A DNA stretch of 64,000 bases, taken from Flavobacteriaceae bacterium (GTDB lineage Bacteria > Bacteroidota > Bacteroidia > Flavobacteriales > Flavobacteriaceae). Below the pieces are notes generated by a model, which saw nothing but the letters and a program-made list of their open reading frames with translations, was not told the origin of the DNA and did no database searches. Location: assembly GCA_024640565.1 (NCBI GenBank), contig JAHEET010000005.1:310001-374000 (forward strand), in the 5' to 3' direction. Numbering within the stretch: the stretch's first letter is position 1; each line of letters starts with the position of its first letter. A program made the position numbers and the translations under genes. Of the stretch, positions 34,939 to 43,225 are shown piece by piece.

Positions 34939-35484
34939 TTATTCTGCTGCTTTTTCTGCTGCTTCGTCAATGGTTTCTGGAGCAGCCTCAGCCTCAGCCT
35001 CAGCAACAACTTCTTCAACTACTTCCGCTTCCACAACAGGTTTTGCTGCTTCAATTCTAGCTTCATTAACTGCTTTCTCTGCAGCTAGTGCTTCTGCTTT
35101 CGCTTTAGATTGTGCTTTTGATAATCCTGCTTCTTTGTCAGAAATTTTTGCTGCTTTTTCTTCCAACCAAGCTGCAAACTTTGCATCTGCTTGTTCTTGC
35201 GTTAAAGCCCCTTTACGAATACCACCAACTAAATGATTTTTTAACATCGCACCTTTGTAAGATAAGATGTTTTTTGCAGTATCTGTTGGTTGTGCACCAT
35301 TCTGTAACCAAGATACCGCTAGATCAATGTTTAAGTTGATTTCTGCTGGGTTTACATTTGGATTGTAGGTACCTAATTTCTCTAAGTATTTCCCATCTCT
35401 TTTAGCACGTGCATCTGCGGCAACGATCCAATAAAATGGTTTTCCTTTTTTACCGTGTCGCTGTAATCTAATTTTTACTGACAT
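34939..35484 (-). CDS. rpsP: 30S ribosomal protein S16 with long acidic tail
   Basis: A 181-residue S16. The conserved core is the first 90 residues or so: VKIRLQRHGKKGKPFYWIVAADARAKRDGKYLEKLGTYNPN. The rest is a tail of about 100 residues, rich in alanine, glutamate and lysine, predicted helical and disordered, ending in an AEAEAA / EAAEKAAE run. Such tails are seen in Bacteroidota but not in E. coli (82 residues). Three perfect tandem copies of a GCCTCA hexamer (34985-35002) encode part of it. First gene of the rpsP-rimM-tRNA-Ser transcript. Confidence 0.95.
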   Translation of the reverse strand: MSVKIRLQRHGKKGKPFYWIVAADARAKRDGKYLEKLGTYNPNVNPAEINLNIDLAVSWLQNGAQPTDTAKNILSYKGAMLKNHLVGGIRKGALTQEQADAKFAAWLEEKAAKISDKEAGLSKAQSKAKAEALAAEKAVNEARIEAAKPVVEAEVVEEVVAEAEAEAAPETIDEAAEKAAE

Positions 35485-35528
35485 AATTTATTAATTTGTG
35501 AAGGTTCTCGACCTCGATTATTAAAAAT

Positions 35529-35547
35529 CTTACTATCTCGTAGTAAG
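35529..35547 (-). promoter_or_regulatory. Leader hairpin before rpsP
   Basis: CTTACTA and TAGTAAG form a perfect 7-bp stem with a 5-base loop, between the putative promoter and the rpsP start. It would fold in the leader mRNA and could mediate autoregulation, which is common for ribosomal protein operons. No T-run, so it is not a terminator. Confidence 0.4.
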
Positions 35548-35553
35548 TGGGCG

Positions 35554-35561
35554 CAAAAGTA
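35554..35561 (-). promoter_or_regulatory. -7 promoter box for rpsP
   Basis: Minus-strand TACTTTTG matches TAnnTTTG, 70 bases before the rpsP start. Confidence 0.5.
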
Positions 35562-35823
35562 CAAAAACCTTTTGAAACTAAAAGACTGAATTTTCAATAT
35601 TTTTTAATCGCTTTACATCAACTTTCACGGGCAACGTATTTTCAAAAAGAATAGGTACACAAACAAAAACCTATTTTGGCTTACATTAAAAGCGCCTATT
35701 GCTATTACAATTGGTGATAAACAACTACGAATAGTTAATAACTTCCAATCATAAATCTTACAAAAAAATGTAAATTTACAATCCGTTTTAAGCATATAAA
35801 ATCATCAACAAACATCTTTTTTC
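35562..35823. other. Divergent intergenic region before dnaE
   Basis: AT-rich spacer between rpsP and dnaE. A 12-bp perfect palindrome TGTAAATTTACA lies at 35769-35780, 44 bases before dnaE. I see no gene or terminator here. Confidence 0.4.
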
Positions 35824-38800
35824 ATGTACTTAATTTTTGATACAGAAACTACCGGTTTACCTAAGAGTTGGAATGCCCCAATTACCAACACTGACAACTG
35901 GCCTCGATGTGTTCAAATAGCATGGCAATTACATGATGAAATGGGAAATGTTCTAGAACACAATGATTTCCTAATAAAGCCCGAAGGATACAACATTCCT
36001 TATGATGCCGAGAGAATTCATGGGATTTCTACTGAACTCGCAGAAGAACAAGGAATCGCTTTAGCAGAAGGATTGGTTTTGTTTAATGAAGCCTTGGAAA
36101 AAACCACCTTTATTGTGGGCCAAAATGTAAATTTTGACCTAAACATTATGGGCTGTGAATTTCACCGATTGGGTGTTGAAAATAAACTATCCTCCCTCCC
36201 TGTTTTAGATACCTGTACCGAAAAAACGGCACTCATGTGTCAGATTCCTGGAGGTCGTGGTGGCAAATTTAAATTGCCCACCTTAACAGAACTGCATACA
36301 CATTTGTTTGGAACAAGTTTTGGCGAGGCACACAATGCAACTGCCGATGTGGAAGCAACTACGCGTTGCTTTTTGGAGTTAATCCGTTTAAGAAAATTTA
36401 CACAAGCAGAATTAGGCGTATCTGTTGACTACTTTAAAAGCTTCTCAGAAACCAATCCAAGTCCAATGCAGGTACTTGGATTAAAGCACATCAACCTAAA
36501 GAGAGAAAGTGAAAAAATACGAAAACGACTTGAAAAATTAAAAGACACCCAAGCAACTAAATCGACTTCTGACGGGCTGGCAGAAATGGAAAATGTGCAA
36601 TTCTCGCACTTGCACAATCATACACAGTTTTCCGTTTTACAATCAACCATGCAAATTGGAAATATTATAAAAGCTGCCGCAAAGGACAACATGCCTGCAG
36701 TTGCCATGACAGACTCGGCAAACATGATGGGTTCTTTTCATTTTGTAAGTGCTATATTAAAGCACAACAAAACAGCAGCAACTCCAATGAAACCAATTAT
36801 TGGATGTGAATTTAATGTTTGTGGAGATCACAGAAATAAATCTGCAAAGGACAACGGGTACCAAATTGTTTTATTGGCAAAAAATAAAAGAGGCTATCAC
36901 AACTTAGCAAAAATGTCATCCATTGCATTTGTAGATGGGTTTTACTATGTTCCAAGAATCGATAGAGAAATCATTCAAAAATACAAAGAAGACATTATTG
37001 TTTTAACGGGGAACCTCAATGGTGAAGTGCCTAGTAAAATTCTCAACCTTGGAGAAAAACAAGCCGAAGAAGCGCTACTGTGGTGGAAATCTGAGTTTAA
37101 AGACGATTTTTATATTGAATTGATGCGTCACCATCAACAAGATGAAAAAATTGTAAATGAAACTTTATTAAAATTCTCTAAAAATCATGATGTAAAAGTA
37201 GTTGCTACCAACAACACCTTCTACTTAACACAAGAAGATTCCAATGCACATGATATTTTATTGTGTGTAAAAGATGGAGAGAAGCAAGCAACTCCTATTG
37301 GAAAAGGACGTGGTTATCGCTATGGCTTGCCAAATGACGAATACTATTTTAAGTCTAGTCAAGAGATGAAAACCCTCTTTGCAGATTTGCCCGATGCCAT
37401 CATTAACATTCAAGAAATCGTCGATAAAATCGAAATTTTTACCCTGGCGCGTGATGTTTTATTACCCGCCTTTGATATTCCAGATGCCTTCAAAGACCCA
37501 AAAGATGAAGAAGATGAGGGAAAAAGAGGAGAAAACAATTTTCTAAAACACCTTACCTACGTCGGTGCAAAAAAACGGTATGGGGAAATTACAGCAGCTA
37601 TTAAAGAGCGTTTGGATTTTGAGCTTTCTGTGATTGAAAAAACAGGCTACCCCGGATATTTCTTAATTGTAGAAGATTTTATTCGCGAAGCCAGAAACAT
37701 GGACGTTGCCGTAGGTCCAGGCCGTGGCTCTGCCGCAGGTTCAGTAGTTGCATACTGCTTGTGGATTACCAATATAGACCCTATTAAATACGACCTTCTT
37801 TTTGAGCGTTTTTTAAATCCAGAACGTATTTCGATGCCCGATATTGATATTGATTTTGATGATGAAGGACGTGGAAGAGTAATGGATTATGTGATTGAGA
37901 AATACGGCGCCAATCAAGTAGCACAAATCATTACATACGGAACCATGGCTGCAAAGTCTTCCATTAGAGATACCGCAAGAGTGTTAGATCTACCACTTTT
38001 TGAAGCCGATCGTATTGCAAAACTAATTCCGCTCATTAAGTTAAAGAACATTTTTGGTGAGGATGCAAAAAGCAAAGGGAAAGTTGCTGGCTTAAGAACG
38101 GAAGAAAAAAAATTGGTAGAAGAATTGAAGTCCATTTCTTATGGTAGTGATTTAGCCGCAGAAACCGTTAACAAAGCCACTATTCTAGAGGGTTCTGTAA
38201 GAAATACAGGAATTCATGCCTGTGGTGTTATTATCACACCTGGAGACATTACCAATTATGTTCCCGTCGCATTGGCCAAAGATTCGGATATGTATGTGAC
38301 GCAATTTGATAACTCTGTTGTAGAATCGGCTGGTTTGTTGAAAATGGATTTCTTAGGATTAAAAACATTGACATTAATCAAAGATACCGTCAAAATTGTA
38401 AAAGCGAAACACAATGTCGATTTGGATCCAGAAAATTTTCCTTTGGATGATGAAAAAACTTACGAATTGTTTCAAAAGGGAGAAACCGTGGGTATTTTTC
38501 AGTATGAATCTCCAGGAATGCAAAAACACATGCGATCTTTAAAACCCACTGTTTTTGCTGATTTAATTGCCATGAATGCCCTCTACAGACCTGGGCCCAT
38601 GGAATACATTCCCTCATTTATTAATCGAAAACACGGAACAGAAGACATTGAGTATGATTTGCCAGCTATGGAAGAGTATTTGGCAGAAACCTATGGAATT
38701 ACAGTTTACCAGGAGCAAGTAATGCTACTTTCCCAAAAACTAGCCAACTTTACAAAAGGGGAGGCCGATGTTTTACGGAAAGCGATGGGAAAAAAACAGA

Positions 38801-40161
38801 TTGCCGTTTTGGATAAAATGAAACCAAAATTTGTAGCACAAGCTGCAGCGAATGGGCATGATGCAGAAAAACTAGAAAAAATATGGAAAGACTGGGAAGC
38901 ATTCGCCAGTTATGCCTTTAACAAATCGCACTCTACCTGTTATGCTTGGATAGCATATCAAACAGCGTATTTAAAAGCGCATTATCCTGCCGAATATATG
39001 GCTTCTGTATTGTCGAACAACATGAATGATATCAAATCAGTTTCCTTTTTCATGGAAGAATGCAAACGCATGGGCTTGGCTGTTTTAGGACCAGATTTAA
39101 ATGAATCTTATTTAAAGTTTTCTGTTAACGACGAAGGAGCTGTTCGTTTTGGCATGGCAGCCGTAAAAGGTGTTGGTGCTGGTGCCGTTAGAGCCATTAT
39201 AAAAGAACGAAAAGAAAATGGAAATTTCAATTCAATTTTTGATCTCGCAAAACGTGTCGATTTGCGTGCAGCAAATAAAAAATCATTTGATAGCCTTGTA
39301 AAAGCGGGTGCTTTCGATTCTTTTACAGACACCCATAGAGCACAATATTTTAGCACCGATGAAAAAGGAATTACCTTTTTAGAACGTGCCATGAAATTTG
39401 GTAGTAAATACCAAGAAAATAAAAATTCTGCACAAGTATCTATGTTTGGAGAAACTTCTTCGGTACAGTTTCCAGAACCCGACATTCCTGAATGCGAAAC
39501 TTGGGGCACCATGGAATTACTTTCTCAAGAAAAAGAGGTCATTGGAATTTATATTTCTGCCCATCCATTGGATGATTTCAAAAATGAAATGATTTTTTGC
39601 AATGCTACTTTAAAGCATTTCAAGGAAGATCTGACAAAGCACCTCAACATGAACTTATCTTTTGCTGGTATAATTACCGACGTGCAACATCGTGTTTCTA
39701 AGGCTGGTAAAGGGTGGGCAATGTTTACGATTGAAGATTACGGAGATAGTCACGAATTCAGAATTTTTGGGGAAGAATACTTAAAAATGAAACATTTTTT
39801 AGTGCCCAACTCCTTCTTATTTGTGCGCGCTACCATTCAACCAGGATGGACCAATAAAGAGGGCGTAAAAGGGGAACCAAGATTGAAATTTACAGAAATG
39901 AAGTTGCTGCATGATATTATGGATGCGCTTTGTAAAAAAATTACAATTAAAATGCCAGTTTCAGAAATTAAAGAAAATACTATTTTAAATCTAGAAACTA
40001 TTCTAAAAAACAATCCAGGAACACAATCGTTGCATTTTAGCATTTGGGATGCTAAAGAAAAAATTGAGGTAAGCCTTCCTAGTAGAAATACAAAAATTAA
40101 AATCTCCAACGAATTATTGACAACGCTAGAAAGACAACATATTCACTTTAAATTGAATTGA
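35824..40161 (+). CDS. dnaE: DNA polymerase III subunit alpha with fused proofreading exonuclease
   Basis: A 1445-residue replicative polymerase. Residues 1-190 form a DnaQ-type 3'-5' exonuclease: DTETTGLP at 6-13, the HGIST and GQNVNFDLNIMG segments, and a late HNATADVEAT with the histidine and aspartate. The PHP domain follows (HLHNHTQFSVLQ near residue 260). The polymerase active site has PDIDIDFD at about 672-679. The C-terminal tail carries helix-hairpin-helix-like and OB segments. This fused architecture is normal in Bacteroidota and differs from E. coli, where exonuclease is a separate subunit. Standalone transcription; no clear terminator after it. Confidence 0.97.
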   Translation: MYLIFDTETTGLPKSWNAPITNTDNWPRCVQIAWQLHDEMGNVLEHNDFLIKPEGYNIPYDAERIHGISTELAEEQGIALAEGLVLFNEALEKTTFIVGQNVNFDLNIMGCEFHRLGVENKLSSLPVLDTCTEKTALMCQIPGGRGGKFKLPTLTELHTHLFGTSFGEAHNATADVEATTRCFLELIRLRKFTQAELGVSVDYFKSFSETNPSPMQVLGLKHINLKRESEKIRKRLEKLKDTQATKSTSDGLAEMENVQFSHLHNHTQFSVLQSTMQIGNIIKAAAKDNMPAVAMTDSANMMGSFHFVSAILKHNKTAATPMKPIIGCEFNVCGDHRNKSAKDNGYQIVLLAKNKRGYHNLAKMSSIAFVDGFYYVPRIDREIIQKYKEDIIVLTGNLNGEVPSKILNLGEKQAEEALLWWKSEFKDDFYIELMRHHQQDEKIVNETLLKFSKNHDVKVVATNNTFYLTQEDSNAHDILLCVKDGEKQATPIGKGRGYRYGLPNDEYYFKSSQEMKTLFADLPDAIINIQEIVDKIEIFTLARDVLLPAFDIPDAFKDPKDEEDEGKRGENNFLKHLTYVGAKKRYGEITAAIKERLDFELSVIEKTGYPGYFLIVEDFIREARNMDVAVGPGRGSAAGSVVAYCLWITNIDPIKYDLLFERFLNPERISMPDIDIDFDDEGRGRVMDYVIEKYGANQVAQIITYGTMAAKSSIRDTARVLDLPLFEADRIAKLIPLIKLKNIFGEDAKSKGKVAGLRTEEKKLVEELKSISYGSDLAAETVNKATILEGSVRNTGIHACGVIITPGDITNYVPVALAKDSDMYVTQFDNSVVESAGLLKMDFLGLKTLTLIKDTVKIVKAKHNVDLDPENFPLDDEKTYELFQKGETVGIFQYESPGMQKHMRSLKPTVFADLIAMNALYRPGPMEYIPSFINRKHGTEDIEYDLPAMEEYLAETYGITVYQEQVMLLSQKLANFTKGEADVLRKAMGKKQIAVLDKMKPKFVAQAAANGHDAEKLEKIWKDWEAFASYAFNKSHSTCYAWIAYQTAYLKAHYPAEYMASVLSNNMNDIKSVSFFMEECKRMGLAVLGPDLNESYLKFSVNDEGAVRFGMAAVKGVGAGAVRAIIKERKENGNFNSIFDLAKRVDLRAANKKSFDSLVKAGAFDSFTDTHRAQYFSTDEKGITFLERAMKFGSKYQENKNSAQVSMFGETSSVQFPEPDIPECETWGTMELLSQEKEVIGIYISAHPLDDFKNEMIFCNATLKHFKEDLTKHLNMNLSFAGIITDVQHRVSKAGKGWAMFTIEDYGDSHEFRIFGEEYLKMKHFLVPNSFLFVRATIQPGWTNKEGVKGEPRLKFTEMKLLHDIMDALCKKITIKMPVSEIKENTILNLETILKNNPGTQSLHFSIWDAKEKIEVSLPSRNTKIKISNELLTTLERQHIHFKLN

Positions 40162-40236
40162 TCTTTACTAATCATTTTGAAAAAACAGTTGCTGTGATTT
40201 GATTATCCCTTATTTTCGCAGCCAATTAAAAAATAA

Positions 40237-41541
40237 ATGACCCAAGAAAATAATGGTGTATGGACCAGTTGGAATGAAAACCTCACCTATAAATACAAGT
40301 CCCTTTATAAAATTACGACCGAAAAAGAATTGCAAGAAGTAGTTGCAAAAACAACTAAAATTCGATTTTTCGGAACCAAGCAATCCTCTGCAGATATTGC
40401 AGCAGGAATGAATACGCTAATTGACATGAGAGCTTATAATAAAATTGTTTCCTATGATGAAGCCAAACGAAGCATTACGGTTCAATCGGGAATGATTTTA
40501 GGAGATTTATTAGAAGTAATCGAAGCAAAAGGTTGGTGTATTCCTTGCTTGCCAGACATCAATACAATCACAATTGGTGTTGCCTTAGCAACAGGAACAC
40601 ATGGAACAAGTGGATATTTACTTTGTGAATACATGACAAGTTGTACTTTGGTTTTGGCAGATGGCTCCTTGAAAAACATTCAAAAAAGCGATGCTTTGAT
40701 GCAGGCAGTACGCGTTTCACTTGGTGCCTTGGGAGTAATGTCTACGGTTACCTTTACGTGCGAGCCTATTTATACACTTCATGTAAAAGAGGGTCCAGAA
40801 AACGATTCTGAATGGTTGCCAAAAATTAATGAACGTTTGAAAAAACATGATTTTCTGAGAATTTTGTGGCTTCCTCACACCAATAAAGGCTATGTAATTA
40901 CTGGCGACAAAATAGCTCCAGAGACTAAAATAATTGAAAACTTAGGACCAAGCTATTTAAAACACCGAAGAAAAGCTTCGAAAATACTGTACAAATACTC
41001 CCATGTTTTCCCATGGATTACCGCGATTGCAAATCGACTCTTGTACAAAGGTTTTTTTAGTGCCAACAAAGAATACAAAGGCTCTTTATACCAGGCAACC
41101 GTTACAAAATCTAGAGGTGCTACTTTGGAGCTGGCAGAATGGACTATTGGTTTGGATACGTTTCCACTCGTTTTTGATGAGTTGAAAAAAGAGATTAATA
41201 ATTGGAATAATAAATCATTTATACACATTCCTATGGATATTCGTTTTCTCTATAAAGACAACTCTTGGTTAAGCTATGCGTATGAGAAAGATACCGTTAC
41301 CATGGGGTGTGTTTCAAGAAATGCAGCCACTGCCGACACCTATGAAGCTTTTAAAACCATAGAAACAATTTTCTAAAAATACGGTGGAAAACCACATTGG
41401 GGAAAACGCTTTACAGCAAAAAACGCAGCACTTCGGACCATCTACTCGAAATGGGAAGATTTTAAACAATTAAGACAAAGCATGGATCCTACAAATAAAT
41501 TTCTGAATCCTTATTTAAGTAAAATATTTAACGAAAAATAA
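40237..41541 (+). pseudogene. D-arabinono-1,4-lactone/aldonolactone oxidase family FAD enzyme, broken by an in-frame stop
   Basis: The frame from ATG 40237 encodes 379 residues of an FAD-linked oxidase: the FAD-binding domain includes RFFGTKQSSADIA and ATGTHGTSGYLLCEY (near residue 110-125), and the ALO domain follows. A TAA at 41374-41376 interrupts the gene. In the same frame, 54 more codons (KYGGKPHWGKRF ... MDPTNKFLNPYL) follow to a second stop at 41539-41541. Those residues contain the conserved HWGK active-site motif and the C-terminal end of this family, so the full protein would have about 434 residues. A single-base change (for instance TTA to TAA) accounts for it. Recent inactivation or an assembly error are both possible. 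Confidence 0.8.
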
Positions 41542-41550
41542 TCCATTAAA

Positions 41551-42204
41551 ATGTTACCAAAAGGCGTATTGTTTGATTTTGACGGCGTTATTGTTGATAG
41601 TCACATTAGCCATTATTCGGCGTGGAGTTCTGCGTTTAAAGAATTATTTGGAGAAGAAATCGTTGCATTTCCAAAAAAGCATACTGGAAAATCTCCGATG
41701 ATTATTGCGAACTATTTTTGTAGTGTCCTTGATAAAGAAGACCAAACTGAAGCCTTATTTTTTCTAAAAGACAACCATTTAGATGTCCATTTTATCACTC
41801 CCGAAATTTTACCTGGTGTGCATGAATGCACTACTTTTTTAACAAAAAATAAAATCAAGTACGGCATTGCCAGTAACGCAACTCGACAGTTTTTAAAAAA
41901 TAGCATTCATCATTTAAACTTAAATTTTCCAACCGTTTTTGGGGTGGAAGATTATGAAAAACCAAAACCTGCTCCAGAAGCCTATGTAACCCTTGCAAAA
42001 GCCTTGGGTTTTTCAAAAACAGATTTTAAGAATCTTTGGGTTTTTGAGGATAGTTTAACAGGAACTACAGCAGCAAAATTAGCGGGTATGGTTCCGATTG
42101 GAATCTTAACGCAATTTACGGAACAGGAACTAAAAAAAGCGGGGAGTGAAATGGTGTTTCCAACACTATTGGAAGCACATCAATACTTAACAAGTTTGTC
42201 TTAA
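41551..42204 (+). CDS. HAD family phosphatase (beta-phosphoglucomutase-like)
   Basis: A 217-residue HAD hydrolase. Motif I is FDFDGVIVDS (nucleophile D9, acid D11), motif II is SNATR near residue 111, motif III is the lysine of YEKPKPAPEAY near 139, and motif IV is the acidic pair in FEDSLTG near 170. The alpha-helical cap between motifs I and II makes it subclass I, the group including phosphoglycolate phosphatase and beta-phosphoglucomutase. Substrate unknown. It starts 9 bases after the lactone oxidase remnant, so they were probably one operon; its last 4 bases overlap the end of convergent gldA. Confidence 0.9.
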   Translation: MLPKGVLFDFDGVIVDSHISHYSAWSSAFKELFGEEIVAFPKKHTGKSPMIIANYFCSVLDKEDQTEALFFLKDNHLDVHFITPEILPGVHECTTFLTKNKIKYGIASNATRQFLKNSIHHLNLNFPTVFGVEDYEKPKPAPEAYVTLAKALGFSKTDFKNLWVFEDSLTGTTAAKLAGMVPIGILTQFTEQELKKAGSEMVFPTLLEAHQYLTSLS

Positions 42205-43118
42205 TGAGATGTTAGTACTGTAAACAAACTTTCTAATGTTTTATTGACTGAACTTAACTCTAAAATTGTAAGGTTATTTTCTTGAGCAAAGTAAAATAAT
42301 TTTGGTCGCATATCTTCTTTATTCTCAAAAGTAAGTTCCCAAGTATGTCCACCCAAATCTTTAGAAGAAACTAGCAATGCCAATCGCTCAAATTGGGTTG
42401 CATTCACTTTATTATTAAAAATTACTTTTATAATTTGTTGGTGGTTTTTTTGAAGTTCAACCAGTGTTTTATCTATTAAAACAGTTCCTTTTTTAATAAT
42501 GATTACACGGTCACAAACAGCTTCTACTTCCTGCATAATATGAGTAGAAAATAATACGGTCTTGTCTTTTCCTAATGTTGTAATCAGTGTTCGAATTTCA
42601 AGGAGTTGATTGGGATCTAAACCGGTGGTTGGCTCGTCTAAAATTAACACCTTAGGATTGTGCAATATGGCCGCGGCCAACCCTACCCTTTGCTGATATC
42701 CTTTTGATAATTGATTTATTTTCTTATCGGCTTCCAAAGTCAACCCTACTTTTGCAATGCACTTTTCAATCTGTTCTTTGACGGTCACATCAATAAGCTT
42801 AGAAATCTGATATACCGAAGCTTGAAATTGCAGATATTCTCGCACATACATGTCTGAATATAACGGATTGTGTTCGGGCAAATAGCCGATGGCTTTTTGA
42901 GCTGCTTTTGGGTTTTGTAGCACGTCGATTTGATCAACAAATACAGTTCCTGAGTTGGGCTTTATAAAACCTGTTAAGATTTTCATTAGGGTTGATTTCC
43001 CGGCTCCATTTGGACCTAAAAAACCAATAACTTCTCCTTTATCTGCAGAAAAGGAAACCTGGTTTAAGGCTTTTTGTGTTTGGTATGTTTTACAAACAGA
43101 AGTAACTTGAATAGACAT
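42201..43118 (-). CDS. gldA: Gliding motility ABC transporter ATP-binding subunit GldA
   Basis: A 305-residue ABC ATPase. Walker A GPNGAGKST is at residues 35-43, the signature motif LSKGYQQRVGLAAAI near residue 138, Walker B VLILDEPTTGLD near 157, and the switch histidine in FSTHIMQE. The segment IGYLPEHNPLYSDMYVREYLQF is typical of GldA, the subunit that with GldF and GldG forms the transporter needed for flavobacterial gliding. GldF and GldG are not next to it. An ABC-2 type export ATPase is the broader possibility. Confidence 0.9.
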   Translation of the reverse strand: MSIQVTSVCKTYQTQKALNQVSFSADKGEVIGFLGPNGAGKSTLMKILTGFIKPNSGTVFVDQIDVLQNPKAAQKAIGYLPEHNPLYSDMYVREYLQFQASVYQISKLIDVTVKEQIEKCIAKVGLTLEADKKINQLSKGYQQRVGLAAAILHNPKVLILDEPTTGLDPNQLLEIRTLITTLGKDKTVLFSTHIMQEVEAVCDRVIIIKKGTVLIDKTLVELQKNHQQIIKVIFNNKVNATQFERLALLVSSKDLGGHTWELTFENKEDMRPKLFYFAQENNLTILELSSVNKTLESLFTVLTSH

Positions 43119-43173
43119 TTTACAAACATAGTTTGAATTCTAATGATACCAAAATTCTTTAAAGTTTTGTTCA

Positions 43174-43202
43174 CAAAAAAACCGATTGAAAATTCAATCG
43201 GT
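43174..43202 (-). terminator. Intrinsic terminator after the metalloprotease
   Basis: Minus-strand ACCGATTGAA / TTCAATCGGT stem with a short loop followed by seven T residues, just after the large protease gene. Confidence 0.85.
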
Positions 43203-43225
43203 CTTAAAATTTATTTAAAAAAAAG

